NCBI RefSeq assembly: GCF_011075055.1
Contig: NC_058138.1
Location: 3,038,001 to 3,102,000, forward strand
DNA from: Mangifera indica
Taxonomy: Eukaryota > Streptophyta > Magnoliopsida > Sapindales > Anacardiaceae
Reading direction: 5' to 3'
DNA: 64,000 bases
Shown here: positions 1 through 11,989 of the stretch, one piece after another
Layout: each line of letters begins with the position of its first letter
How positions within the stretch are numbered: position 1 is the stretch's first letter
The notes under the pieces: model-generated
Database searches by the model: none
What the model was told of the DNA's origin: nothing
The model's input: only the letters and a program-made list of their open reading frames with translations
Position numbers and translations under genes: made by a program

Positions 1-1331
1 TTAATGATATACGTATAGACTTGACTATTCTATCAGATTTAAATACATTGTGACATATTTTAATTTCTGGATAAAATCCTGACACCAAACAACAACCACT
101 ACAATTTCATCTTCCCGAAGTTCACATTACCCAAGGGGTCCCTCCTCCATCATCATCATTGCCACCACTACACAATCACAATGATTCTATCACCATTTGA
201 TAACATCCACGAATCTTTATCCCCATTTGGTTGATACAACCTTTACCTTTACCTTTTCTTTTTGCCCAAAAATCAACTTCACATGGTCAAAACTCATTGA
301 AGATGGAAAAGAATAAAACTCAAGATGATAAAGTTAGAGAGGATGCAACAATGACAAGGTTGTATCATTGAGTTTGAGGACTTTGTAAGTGTGATCGGAC
401 AAAACTCAATGAAGATGAAACCGTAATCCTAAGTGTTATTATCGAAGGAGTTATGGTTAAGTTTTGTAAAGTATAGGGAAAAAAAATAATAAGGGACTAT
501 GAAGACCTAGGTTTTTTTTTTTTCATATGATTTCAATTGTCTTACCATCGATTATATCATTTAGACTGATGTTTAGTTGAATCGAGACTTTGATCGAGTC
601 AAAATTTGATATAATTATTAAAATATTATAAATAATTTGTGATACATACTATAAAATACAAAATATATGAAAAACGATATATATTTTAAGATAAATAAAA
701 AGTTTATATATATAAAAGACGTATTATACTTATTGATATCTTTTTTTTTTGGATGTGATTGCAATATATATATAAATTTAAAATTTTATATATATTTATA
801 ATATTTTTCGAGATAATGATATATTAAATAAAAATAATAATAATAATTCTTTAAAAAACCATATTTTAAGTTTTTGATAAATAATACAAAACACTATATG
901 CTAAAAACCTCGAGTCTATATTAAAACATAAAACTGAAAATTCCGAGATAATGATTTGGCCTTTTTTTAACCCCCAATGTCACATCAACCCAGTAACCCA
1001 AATTACCACTAGTCCACACGTTCTTCCCATTCAGTAAGCAAAACTGAAAATTTCCGCTATATGATGATTATTTTTTTCACTAAATTTATAAAAGAATCAT
1101 CCATTTCAATTCCTAGTCGTTTTAATTGAATTATTCCATTGATTTTCATGATGTGTTCGCCTTGTGCTCAAGAGGGTATTTTTCAAAACCAGAAAATTTC
1201 GATACGCAGAAGCTGAATTTTTCTCATAGCCAAGCTGAATTTTTCTCATAGCCAGGTTGAATGATAAAATTTCATTGATTTTTGGACTTTGATTGGAAGC
1301 ATTATCTGGGTCTGGTTAAAAAACGCGCTAA
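1..1331. other. Intergenic DNA and TGD3 upstream region
   Basis: No convincing coding region was seen. Positions 540-960 are very AT-rich with runs of TA dinucleotides and short homopolymers. Around 1220-1260 the phrase ctgaatttttctcatagcca occurs twice back to back (a short tandem duplication). The last few hundred bases should hold the promoter and 5' leader of the TGD3 gene that starts at 1332. No clear TATA box was singled out. Confidence 0.6.
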
Positions 1332-4300
1332 ATGGCGGTCTCTTTGCCTCTAACGGGTTCGTTGTTGTTCCCTCTTGCTACAAGCAATGGGAGTTTTAGT
1401 AGATCCTCTAGATTCGTTGTTTCTAGTGATAAAAGAATGAGTTTGTTTTACAATAAGGCAAACGAGGAAGGGACACAAATTGTTTGTGCTTATATGGCAC
1501 CTCCAAGGAACTTGGGAAGTGATGAATTGTCTGCCGCGAAACTCAATGTAAATCATTTGTTGTTTATGTTCTTGTGGTATTTGAATTTTAGTTAGTGTGT
1601 TTTTGTAGAATTCAGTTTAATGGGTATTTATCTGTTAACTTCAGTGTATATGTAGTTTGATTAATCATATTGAATTCCACGTTTTTAAGAAATTAATATT
1701 GAGTTTTGCTTTGCTTTCATTGGAGAGATTTTCCCCCCCTGTTTACTGTTGTTATTTCATGCTTTTGAGTTGCTTAAATTTGATAGGTTCTACTTTAATG
1801 GGTACTTACCAACTTGCTTGTGCTTGAGCGTATTGTTAGTTGACTTAGTTGGGTTATTGTTTCTAGTTGATTACAGTCACACTGAATTTATGTGTTCTGT
1901 GCTTGTCTTTTGCTTTGTTTTCGTCAGAGAAGAAACTACTTTTTTTGTTTACTGTTCATGTAATATTGTGGATTTAGATGTTTAATGCTTTCTGTTCGCT
2001 TTGCGCTTTTTATTCACTTTACCTTTGTATGATGTTAATCCATTTCGTTGGGTTTAGTCAGAATTTATGTACAGTGGACGCTGTTAATTTTAGAATCTGC
2101 CTTATTGTGATTTATTTTTTTTAAGTTTAAGTTGGATCTGAATTTTATTGTGGCTTACATGGATTGTTTCTTTAGGATTCATCTAAATCAGAGAATTTAA
2201 ACACCTTATGGGAGCCTGAGGATGATCGCAATGTTCTTATTGAGTGCCGAAATGTCTTCAAGTCATTTGGGGAAAAGCATATATTGAGAGGTGTGAGCTT
2301 CAAGGTGAAATTTGTTTTGATATAATACTAGCCTAAGTGTGCATGCAATGCTTGTAATGTATTCTTTTATTCAGATAGAAATAACATTATAAAATATATA
2401 TTGTAATTTTTGTGCGTACTTTCAATAAAAGTGCCTGGGTTTTCAAATTGTCATCCTCAATTGTCTCATTTAATTGGTGATGAATCAAGCCCATTTTAAT
2501 GATTGGCTAGTAAATATGCTATGAAAAAATCCTTGCAAGAAACTGAGAAAGAAGGTGAGAATTGACTTAAGTTGTGATAGAATTTCTTCTAAAAGAAGGA
2601 AAAAATTTGACAATTAATTTATATTGTTAGAAAAGATGGTGTTAAGAAGATAGTATGAAGTAAGAAAATTGGTAAATTTTACATTCTGTGGTTAACTATT
2701 CTTATTCATGTTTTTTACTCTGTCTTCGTATTTAGATATAGTTATACCTGATCCTTGAGCTCATGTTCTTTTAATCTAGCTGGCTTTGGCATTACATTTG
2801 ATAAAAGGCCCCTATGCTTTAGAGTCCTAAAAGTGAGTGATCCTGGTAGTAAATGTGAATACAAAGATGAATAAGAGCCCAGTTCTATATGGCAAGAGAG
2901 AAACAACTATACTTTTGTTGGGTTGTAAGATTCAACTTTAAGTGTTACTTTCGGCTTTTATTCAATATATTTTCAAGATTTATATATTTTTTTCTTTATC
3001 CAGGTTAATCGGGAAATAGTCTTGGGTAATTTTTTGCGTGTGTATACACTTGGGGAGAATTTGGTTTACAGTGTCTCATAGACATGTGAATTTGGGTTGT
3101 CTTAGTGTAGGATGGATGCCTCTCTGTAGAATTCTGTCTTCCGCATGGTTTACTCTCTTGTACCTGTGTTTTCTTTTTTGAAATTTTCTTTAGTTTCTTA
3201 TCAATAAAAATATAGGAATAGTAATCATCTTCCATTCTTATTTCTATGATTATACTTTAACTTGTTTTTGGTAGTTTCACTCAACAATAGCACTGGTTTT
3301 GTTCCTTCTCTCCTCCCCCTTCCTGAAAACGGTTTTCAATTTATGTTTCCTGTTGGACAGATTAGACACGGCGAAGCTGTTGGAATAATTGGGCCTTCTG
3401 GCACTGGCAAATCTACTATTCTTAAGGTTATGGCTGGACTTCTTGCTCCAGACAAGGTAAGTAATTGTAACTGATTTTTATGTTCTTTTATATTATACTT
3501 AATTCTTTCACCTTGGTCCTTTTTGATAATTAGGATGTCCATTAATATGCATTTTTGGATCCTGCAATGTAACATGTCTCAATCATCTGGTGGCCAGGGA
3601 GAGGTTTACATTCGAGGTAGAAAGAGAGCTGGTTTGATTGGTGATGAGGAGCTATCTTGTCTTCGAATTGGATTGGTGAATATCCTGTTAGCTAATATAT
3701 GCTTGTAATTCCCTTGTGATTATATATTTCTTATTATCCTTGTATATGCGTTTACTTCTTGCAACAGGTGTTCCAAAGCGCAGCTCTTTTTGATTCATTG
3801 ACTGTTCGCGAAAATGTTGGTTTCCTTTTGTAAGAAACATTCTTGTTGCCTTCTGAAATCCTATAATCTTTTCTGTTGTTTCAATACTAAGGAGTTGACA
3901 CTTATAATTGCCATTCTAATGGTATTTTTTAAGTAAAAAGCCTTTGAGTTCGTTTGTGTCAATTATAGATACGAAAATTCAAGAATGCCTGAAGATCAAA
4001 TTTCAGAGCTTGTGAAGGAAAATTTGGCAGCTGTTGGACTAAAGGTATGATTAAAATATCTTTCTGTCTGTCTGAATAGAGTTAGATGGTCTTCATGTTT
4101 CCCAAAATTTTATAAACTTAGGCTTGGTTGAGGATGATTACATTCCATTAAAGTGGATGAATGCAAGGGACTGACATGATAGTGTGTTGCATTTTCTATG
4201 TTCTTTTATTCCAAGATTAAGAGTCGAAGCATGGTAGTCTAAAAAGTTGCTTATGGATTTGTTGGTATCAGTTTCTGTAGGATTTTAGAAAGTGAGAACG

Positions 4301-5381
4301 ATATATGCACCAGATTTTTCTGACAACCGTATTCAATTTGTTTTGCAACTTTGAAGGTGTCTTAGCATTTTAATGCCACTTCCTGATTTTCACCACTCCA
4401 TGTCCTACTACTCGCAATTGCACTAGTAATATAAGATCTGACAGAGTCTTCTGTTCAGGGAGTTGAGGATCGTTTACCATCTGAGTTGTCTGGAGGAATG
4501 AAAAAAAGAGTTGCTTTAGCTCGATCTATTATTTTCGATACCACAAAAGAGTCAATTGAGCCAGAGGTTTGTCAAATAGCTGAGTAATCCTTTTCAGACT
4601 AAGTTTTTTCTTAAAGGATTTTCTGCATCAATAGTTGTTGGATTTCCTGACAATCTTTGTCATTTCTGGGCAGGTTCTTTTGTATGATGAACCAACGGCT
4701 GGACTTGATCCCATTGCATCCACTGTAGTTGAAGATCTTATCCGTTCAGTTCATATCAAAGGCAAAAATGCACTTGGGAAACCTGGGAATATTGCATCTT
4801 ATGTGGTTGTTACTCACCAACATAGTACCATTAGAAGAGCTGTTGACAGGTGATACTCTATCCAAACTTGTGTTCATGTAGCAAATTATGGCATAACGTG
4901 GTATCCACAGACAAAGTTAATTCATATAGGTTGATATTTCTCCATGAGGGTAAAATTATTTGGCAAGGGATGACTCATGAATTCATGACATCAGACGACC
5001 CGATTGTCCAGCAGGTAATGACTCTTTTGTTGTGTTCCGTGAATTCCATGTACTGGTTTTCTTATCAGAATTCAGTCATAAAGATCTTTTTCTGTCCAAT
5101 TCATTATCACTATGCAAAACTGTTTTCATCAACTGAATTTTGCATTTTTAGTGAAAATGTATCAGATAAATGAAAAATGTTTCATGGATTTAGGTAACCA
5201 AAAATTAAAACCGTTTTCTCATTTCCTTCAAAAATCAGTTACGTATATATCTGTTTTGGCGCCACAACTAGTGCACTCGCCATGTTAATTTACAATTTCC
5301 ATTGTGATTCAAATCAGTCACTCCTCATCTGCTTGTTGACAGTTCGCATCAGGGAGCCTCCAAGGACCCATAAGATATTAG
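1332..5381 (+). CDS. TGD3: TGD3-type ABC ATPase (plastid lipid import), complete 10-exon gene
   Basis: ATPase subunit of the TGD1-TGD2-TGD3 complex that imports ER-derived lipid into chloroplasts (family knowledge). Exons read by splice sites and phase: 1332-1547, 2176-2304, 3361-3456, 3598-3675, 3768-3829, 3969-4044, 4459-4566, 4674-4849, 4930-5014, 5343-5381, giving 354 aa, close to the family length of about 345. Residues 1-72 are Ser-rich and basic, as expected of a plastid transit peptide. The ABC domain follows: Walker [10 protein letters not shown] (126-134), Q-loop Gln176, signature LSGGM (229-233), Walker B LLYDEP (257-262), D-loop region GLD (265-267), H-loop His303. It ends in the family-typical GSLQGPIRY. 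All phases join and no stop interrupts the frame, so the gene looks functional. Close relatives such as other ABCI ATPases are less likely given the exact C-terminus. Confidence 0.93.
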
Positions 5382-6800
5382 ACATACAATACCATAATGT
5401 AATTGTGATGCTAATTATGGCATAATCAATCGTAAGTTGGCACCAAAGGAGCTTCCAGATGGGAATGTCAGCATTTTGTCAACCTGTGCTGGAAATTTTA
5501 CCCTGCCAGCTGCTTTCTGCAAAACTTACTAGAGCCTGGAAGCTTTTAATAAAGCTTATTGCATCCATGAGCAATTTCATTCTTGGATGCATATTCTATT
5601 ACGTTGAGGGACGGGGACTGACAAATATGATCTGTATTAGGATAGTTCATCGTCTTGTAAGTTTAGTGAATTTTGTGAATCTGGTCATGGTTTCAGCCTC
5701 ATTCTAGGAAATGAAATGAAAAGCTTAGTATTGAAAGAGTTGTATACCAATTTGTTACTTGATTTTGAAAAGAAAATTCATTTTTTTTACACTTGAGACA
5801 TTCAAAATTAATTGAACAAAATTAGAGTAGATTATGTGTTTGATTGAGATTTTCAACATGGGATTAGTACTCGTCTTTATACTTGGAAAAATGATATAAA
5901 TTTTAAGATATATTAGAATTAATATGATATTTTAAATATATATAATATGATAAAAATTATCTATATAGATCAATATATTTTTTTTGAAAAATAATAATAT
6001 GTTAAAAGTATATCTAAGATATTTTAAAATTTTATGGTGTGTTTATGATATTTGATATCTTTTTAAGATAAAAATGTGATAATTAGAATTTTTTAAATAT
6101 TTTATTAATATTATAATATTTTTATTTTAAAAGAGGTATTACATGATATGATACATCATTTTCAAGACACAAAATCATCTGCTATAATTAATGAGAAACT
6201 CATGCCATATATTTGTATAAAAATTTGTGTCATAATAATTTACCAAAAACTATTATCTATTCCAGTCAATTGTTCATAATAGATCCACTCTCAATTTTTT
6301 TTAAAATCCGTAAATAAAATAAATAAAGATCCAATGTCAAAATTCATCAAGAATAAGTATGAGTAAATTCAATTTAAATTGAGTTTGGGATTACTTAAGC
6401 TGGAATTTAATCTCTGACATTCAATTCAAACTAAAGTTTAAAGTCATATGAACTAGTATATAGTGTCATCAAAGGATTGTAAATGGAGTGAATAATATTG
6501 TTAATAAAATGAATAGTATCACTAATGAGATAAACAGAATGAGCAAACGAGTCAATTGCAACCCAAATTGTCAATCTAAAGCTCTAGCTTGAGATCAATT
6601 CATTTGAGTCAAATCGGATATACCCCATAACATGTCAAAAGTATTGCAGATGGAAATTAAATTCAATAAAATTAAACCATCCTAGCCACCATTCTGGCAT
6701 TGCCAAAGAGAGATAAAACTTAGCAAATAAACCTAAGCTTCTAAGAAAGAGAAATAGGAATGTACAATAGGAAAGTTCTCATTCTCAAATTAAGCCTACA
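5382..6800. other. Convergent 3' intergenic region between TGD3 and CLV2
   Basis: 3' untranslated sequence of both convergent genes lies here. Positions 5460-5707 are open in one frame but look like TGD3 3' UTR or downstream DNA. Positions 5870-6180 are an AT-rich stretch with arms suggesting a decayed foldback element. Positions 6350-6640 resemble the hAT-like non-autonomous family found elsewhere in the window: gagtttgggattacttaag-like arms around a core with 'gagtgaataatat...aatgaatagtatcac', the same core as at 15790-15860. Confidence 0.5.
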
Positions 6801-8975
6801 TCAATTTTTTGTCTGGAGAATGTACTTTCTTGTCCTAGCTGAACAAAAGAGAGTCATAACACCAAGATAGAAGCTTACAAAAAAACTTAAACAGAATACC
6901 CAGATCGATATTGGTCCCTCAGCCATTTCTTCTCTGAATGACTTCCCAGGAACCGTTGGAAGGCTTTTCCGGTCACACCCTTCTCCAGAGGATGATTCCA
7001 CACACAAATCCGGATTTCCAGCAAATGCTCCTGGAAATTTTCGAGACCCTTGTTTCTCAGGAACAAATCCGGAGAAACTGTTATATGACAAGTTCAGAAC
7101 TGTCAAATCTTTAAGGCTGGAAATGTTTCCTGGAATCTGACCTGTCAAAGAATTATGTGATAAATCTAAAGCTCTCAAGCTTAACATCTTATCAAGAGCT
7201 GGAACCTGACCATTGAGAAAATTGTATGAGAGGTTCAGGTATTTGAGACCTCGCAGCTCAAATAGACCATCTGGAATCACTCCATGAAGCAAATTATCCG
7301 ATAAATCTATTCCAACTGTTGAATGTAGATCATAGTTAAAGTTTAACACATTTGCATCTATGACCACTGCAGAAATGTTGATTGCCATACTTCTCATTGA
7401 CAAAACTGGTTTTGAAGGAAAACTTCTAGTAATATCAACATTGTTGAAATTTAAGCTGATATTAAAGTTACCATCTGGTATGTAGCCCGTGAATTTGTTG
7501 CTTGAGAAATCCATCATTCGAATTGCTTCAAATGAGAATAACCAATTTGGAAGATTTCCGCTGAGTTTGTTCCGTGCAACGGAGAGATACTTGAGGTTTG
7601 ACCACTTGGTAATTGCATCACTCAAACTTCCAAAGAGATTGTTTGAGCTAAAATCTACAATCTCCAACGATTTCAAACCTGCCAAAGTTAGCGGGATCTC
7701 CCCAGATATCCTGTTGCTGCTCACATCCAATATCTTCAAACTATCGAGAGCGTCAAGCTCTTGCTGAATTTGACCCGAAAGATTATTGTTATTGACTATC
7801 AATGCCAATAGCTGGAAGCAACCAACGATGTTCAAAGGAATTGAACCTGACAACATGTTGTGTGAGAGATCAATCACTTGAAGATATGTCAAGTTTCCAA
7901 TCCTTGCAGGGATTTCTCCGGTGAGAAGATTGTGAGAAAGAAACAATGCTTGTAAGCTTCTCAGCTCAGTAATCTTCAAGGGGATTTCACCTGAGAATCG
8001 GTTATGTGAAAGGTCAAGAAGAACAAGCCCCGACTTCTCTGTGGTCTCAGCAATTTCGCTTGGAAGCGGACCCGACAAATCATTGAAACTCAAGTCTAAC
8101 ACAAGAAGCTTCTCCATAAACACAAGCCTTGGAGAAATCTCATAATTCAAGCGATTAAATGACAAATTCATATGCCTCAAAGCTTGCAATGATGCAAGAC
8201 AAGTAGGAAGTCCGCCAACAATAGAATTATTGTCCAATTTCAAAACAGTTAGTGAGGATGCAGAAGCAGAGAAACAAGGCAAAGTACCTGAAATTCTATT
8301 CGACCTGAGATTGAGATAACTCAAACCCTGATAAAAATCATGAACATCACCCTCCAAATAATTGTTGCCAAGATCCAAATACTTTAAAGACTTCAAGTAA
8401 AACAAGCTCTCAGGCAGCTCTCCTTTAAATGAATCAAAACTCATATCAAGTTTCTCCAGATTCGTAGAAAAATTCCCAACCCACCAAGGGAAAACTCCTC
8501 CCAAACCACTATTACCACTCAAAATAAGCTCTTTTAAGTTCCTAAGCCTCATCAAAGTATCAGGTAAAACACCAACAAAACCATTGTGACTAAGATCAAG
8601 AGTCTTGAGACTGGTCAATGTGCCAAAACACAAAGGGATTCTACCACTCAAGTTATTACCAGACAAAACCAAAATTTCAAGAAACAAAAGCTTACACAAA
8701 CTGGGATGAACTTGGCCTGACAAGTTAATATTAGTTAAGTTTAAAGACACAACATGTCCGCTCTGGCTCTCACAGGTTACACCAGTCCAGTTGGTACAGT
8801 TAGACCCTACCCAAGACGATAACCTCTGGCTAGAATCTTGTACCAGTGACCTAAACAACAAAAGCGACGCTTTCTCTTGTCGGTTAAGCTCAAGAGACTC
8901 AGATGGGTGCGAAAATAGCAAAATCAAGAACAAGATTTTGCAAAGATAAAGAAGCAAAACCCAGTTGAGTTTCAT
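6801..8975 (-). CDS. CLV2: CLAVATA2-type LRR receptor-like protein
   Basis: Intronless 724-aa receptor-like protein, matching the length (about 720) and single-exon structure of CLV2, the kinase-less LRR co-receptor that works with CORYNE in CLE-peptide signalling at the plasma membrane (family knowledge). Visible: hydrophobic signal peptide (about 1-27); N-terminal LRR cap with the Cys pair in NCTNWTGVTC; about 20 extracellular LRRs of LDLSxNxxxGxIP type; an island between LRRs near residues 515-555, with repeats resuming at VGIDLSDN; an acidic juxtamembrane segment (REEMAEG); one transmembrane helix near 689-711; and a short basic tail (SARTRKYILQTKN) with no kinase. The N-cap wording (SSWVGSNCTNWTGV and LTNINLSG) is what points to CLV2 rather than another RLP. 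The start is the first ATG of the open frame. Its leader is duplicated (see the 8957-9207 entry). Intact. Confidence 0.88.
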   Translation of the reverse strand: MKLNWVLLLYLCKILFLILLFSHPSESLELNRQEKASLLLFRSLVQDSSQRLSSWVGSNCTNWTGVTCESQSGHVVSLNLTNINLSGQVHPSLCKLLFLEILVLSGNNLSGRIPLCFGTLTSLKTLDLSHNGFVGVLPDTLMRLRNLKELILSGNSGLGGVFPWWVGNFSTNLEKLDMSFDSFKGELPESLFYLKSLKYLDLGNNYLEGDVHDFYQGLSYLNLRSNRISGTLPCFSASASSLTVLKLDNNSIVGGLPTCLASLQALRHMNLSFNRLNYEISPRLVFMEKLLVLDLSFNDLSGPLPSEIAETTEKSGLVLLDLSHNRFSGEIPLKITELRSLQALFLSHNLLTGEIPARIGNLTYLQVIDLSHNMLSGSIPLNIVGCFQLLALIVNNNNLSGQIQQELDALDSLKILDVSSNRISGEIPLTLAGLKSLEIVDFSSNNLFGSLSDAITKWSNLKYLSVARNKLSGNLPNWLFSFEAIRMMDFSSNKFTGYIPDGNFNISLNFNNVDITRSFPSKPVLSMRSMAINISAVVIDANVLNFNYDLHSTVGIDLSDNLLHGVIPDGLFELRGLKYLNLSYNFLNGQVPALDKMLSLRALDLSHNSLTGQIPGNISSLKDLTVLNLSYNSFSGFVPEKQGSRKFPGAFAGNPDLCVESSSGEGCDRKSLPTVPGKSFREEMAEGPISIWVFCLSFFVSFYLGVMTLFCSARTRKYILQTKN

Positions 8976-9207
8976 GTTGTACTAGTGAAGTTGAGCTTAA
9001 ATCTCACAATTCTGACATGAAAGTTTTGAGCTGTACAGAGATAAAACCGCAAAAAAAAAAAAAAAGCTGAAACTTGTGCTTAAACCCAGTTGAGTTTCCT
9101 GTTCTACTAGTGAAGTTGAGCTTAAATCTCACAACTTTGACATGAAAGTTTTGAGCTTTACAGAGATTAAACTTCAAACAAACAAAAAAAAAAAAAGCTG
9201 AAACTTG
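8957..9207 (-). repeat. Tandem duplication of the CLV2 leader and start codon
   Basis: Positions 8957-9076 and 9082-9207 are direct copies at an offset of 125 bases. Each runs from the first codons of CLV2 through the leader to an A-rich tract and the phrase agctgaaacttg. In the gene-proximal copy the start codon lies at 8973-8975 (cat on +). The corresponding triplet in the distal copy, 9098-9100, is cct, so the duplicate ATG has become AGG. The distal copy is followed by a GA/CT-rich tract (about 9207-9225), typical of a plant 5' leader. Confidence 0.9.
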
Positions 9208-9405
9208 AGCGAGAGAGAGAGAAAGAGGGGTAGATTTGAGAACTTACTAAGTGAAATGCAGCAATGTTGGAGCCGCACTGATGAAGTAAAGTTGGAATTT
9301 TTAAGCTAAAAAAGGAACTATTAGAAGGGAAAAAGCTTGATGAGTTGATTCCTTTTTTACTTTCCCTGTTTGCTCGTTCATGTGAGATGGCCTCAAATTC
9401 TTTTC

Positions 9406-10333
9406 GGGAAAGGCACTATTCCCACCCAATTTTTAGGCCTATTTCAAATTGATATCTACAGTAGATCAAAAACCACTTTTCTCACCCGTGATCAAACTAT
9501 CGTCCATATTTTCTGTTAAAGAGAGGGGTAAAATAGTTATTTTACTATTTATATTAAAAGATTATAAAGTTTATTATTTTTCACCCTTTATAGGTTTTAA
9601 AAACTAATATTTTACCTTTACCTAAAGTTTTTAAACTTTGAAAAGTAATATTTTTACCCCCAAACCTAGGGTTTTTATATTTTTTAAAACGCAACCACCA
9701 CCCATAACTTTCAAAAATAGCAGTTTCACCCTCGTTCTTCAACTTTATCTTCTGACATCATCACCTGCCTCCTCTTCCTGATGCGACGAAGAGATCTTTA
9801 TCTCCCCGTCGCACGGTGCGACGAAAAGATAAAGATCTCTTCATCGCATGGTGATGCGACGAAGAGATCCACCTAGATGATGAAGGACGACGCTTCGTCG
9901 CTTGTTGCGTTGTCCAGACATGACGACGAAGCGTTGTCCTTCGTCTATTCTTCTAGATCTAGACGACGTTTCGTCATCCAGATCTGGGCTACGAAGGGTC
10001 ATTTTTCATCATCCTTTGTAGTCAGAGATGAGAGATCGATGGAATGCGTCGACCGTCGGTGGTGGCCGAAGAACAAAGCAAACCCTAGAGGTGAAATCTA
10101 AACTTTTCAAACTTTGAGAATGAGTTGAGGTGTTAGTTTTTAAAACCTGAAGGGAGGAAATGGTGAAATTTTAAAGTTTTGAGGTTTGTAATTAAAATAA
10201 TGATTTTACCCCTATCCCTAACTAAAAAAAATGGATGGTAATTTGATAACGGGTGGGAAAAGTAATTTTTGATCTATCATGAGTATCACTTTGAGGTGGA
10301 CTTAAAAAATGGGTGGAAAAAAGTCCTTTGCCC
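9406..10333. mobile_element. Mutator-like non-autonomous foldback element
   Basis: 928-bp element with terminal inverted repeats of about 100 bp or more. The left end reads gggaaaggcactattccc and the right end, read on the other strand, gggcaaaggacttttttcc; matching continues through 'gatcaaaaa..acttttc.cacccg'. Similar inner arms (runs such as aaactttgaaaagtaat and gggtaaaat) continue the symmetry for several hundred bases. It is flanked by attcttttc (9397-9405) and aatcttttc (10334-10342), a 9-bp target duplication with one mismatch, the size typical of Mutator-like elements. The core (about 9780-9970) is a GC-richer array of tgcgacgaagagatc-type repeats in both orientations. The small ORF 9877-10101 is repeat-derived. 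No transposase is present. Confidence 0.85.
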
Positions 10334-10888
10334 AATCTTTTCAATACAACTAGCAAAATGAACTCTTCTTTATGCTTTTATCCTGTTGAGCCATTTGAAT
10401 GAAAGCCCATTTTGCTCCACCTTATGATATCTGTGGGCCCATCATGGTGATTGAAATGTCAATTTCAGAGGCAGTAAAAATATATTTATTGTCTTTTTTT
10501 CTCACGCATAATAAAATTATTGATGCATCTAATTTGATTATATAAATAATATATTATTATATAATTAAATAATTTAAAATTAAATATAAATTAATATTAA
10601 ATTATATAATAATATATTATATATGTATTTAAATTTTATACCAAAAATATTTATACATAATATTATTTAGATTTACAATATCAATTATTAATTTCAAAAT
10701 TTTATTTATTTGTATTATCCAACTTAAACACAATTTTTTTTTTTAAAATAACACATATTAATAATAAGTAATAATTTGTCGGCTAATAAATTAATAATAA
10801 TAATGAATAATATTACATGTATCAAATTTTGAATATCTAATTAGGTATCCAAATGATGTATTATTATATATTTGAATAATATGTTATT

Positions 10889-11931
10889 GGCCGAAAGACT
10901 TATTCCCACGTAAGGTTTGATGTTATTTCAAATTTCTATTTGTTAATTTTTAAAACCAAAGTTTTACTCATAAGTTAATTTTGTTAATTGTTTCGGTTAG
11001 TGAAAAGGGTATTTAAGTAAAACCAAATGTGTGATGCTTTTATTATAAATGTGAATAATACTACGCGTATCCACTTTGAGTATGTAAATGTATACATATT
11101 TATACGCGTCATTATATAATTTGATATTATTTTATCTTTAATTTAAAATTATCTAATAACATATATAAGTATGCATAATTTCATGTACTCAAAATTGATA
11201 CCCCGTAATTTTATTGTTTAAACATTATTAAGACAGTCTAGAAACAAACCCAAATAGTTTTGTACTACTCACCACCTAACTTAATCACATGATGCTCAAA
11301 GAGTCCTCATTTACAAACATCATTTTGTTTTTTTTTTTTTTGTCTTTTATCTTCTTTTCATTGTTAATATCTGAATCCAAATAATTTCGCTAAAGAACAA
11401 ATTGACAAATGGAAGAACGAGATGCTGAAGAGTCCTTAAAAAGCCATTATGTAGATTACTAAATGAGTTTTGGATCTTGATTGTCGTTGCCTTTTGTTAA
11501 TAATTCCTTATTTATCTGTTCTTGTCTTTCTTTCTCTATCTTTTGCACTTTTAGGCTCATTATGCAAATGAGATTTGGGAAGATGACTTGTCTTCTCAGA
11601 TAAAGACAAGATCGTCTTTCTAAACAAAGATAGTTAGAGGGAGAGAGTTTACGATTTCTTAATCAAATAAACTTTTTGATGAAATGAGTTGTGTAAAGAG
11701 TGGTTAAACTATGGGTTGTGTAAAAGTGGAAAAACTCAAATATCCTTAAATTGTTTGATGAAATGATGCAAAGAGACAGAGATTGTGTCATTCTCAGGAA
11801 AATGAAAATAAGGGTCATTTAAAATTAAATTAATAGAAGTTATTAAAAAATTTGTATGATGGGTGGGTATTTGAGTTTTTGAAAGTTAGTGGGTGGGAGT
11901 TGAGATTACATGATGGGAATAAGCCATTTGG
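10889..11931. mobile_element. Possible second Mutator-like foldback element
   Basis: The left edge (ggccgaaagacttattcccac) and the right edge read on the other strand (aaatggcttattcccatcatg) share CTTATTCCCA and resemble the termini of the 9406-10333 element. The interior is non-coding, includes a nested short palindromic MITE at about 11048-11215, and has poly-T tracts. I could not find a clean target-site duplication, so the limits are approximate. Confidence 0.4.
11048..11215. repeat. Short palindromic MITE, ATAATACTAYGYGTA family
   Basis: Begins aataatactacgcgtatcc and ends with the inverted form near ataccccgtaattttattg. Both arms carry the 'cattatataatttgatattattttatctttaattt' type of core found in many copies across the window (for example 26700-26870 and 28430-28560). 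No coding capacity. Confidence 0.6.
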
Positions 11932-11989
11932 TTAATATTATTTTATTACTCAATGAGAGGGTAAATGAGCCAATTACAACAAATTAATA

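Noticed and set aside
4850..5173. [19 protein letters not shown] as an alternative TGD3 exon
   Set aside because: It reads from the intron after the donor at 4849/4850 into the last-but-one exon; only 4930-5014 is supported by splice sites and family sequence.
7489..7767. Plus-strand ORF inside CLV2
   Set aside because: Antisense shadow of the LRR coding sequence with no independent motif.
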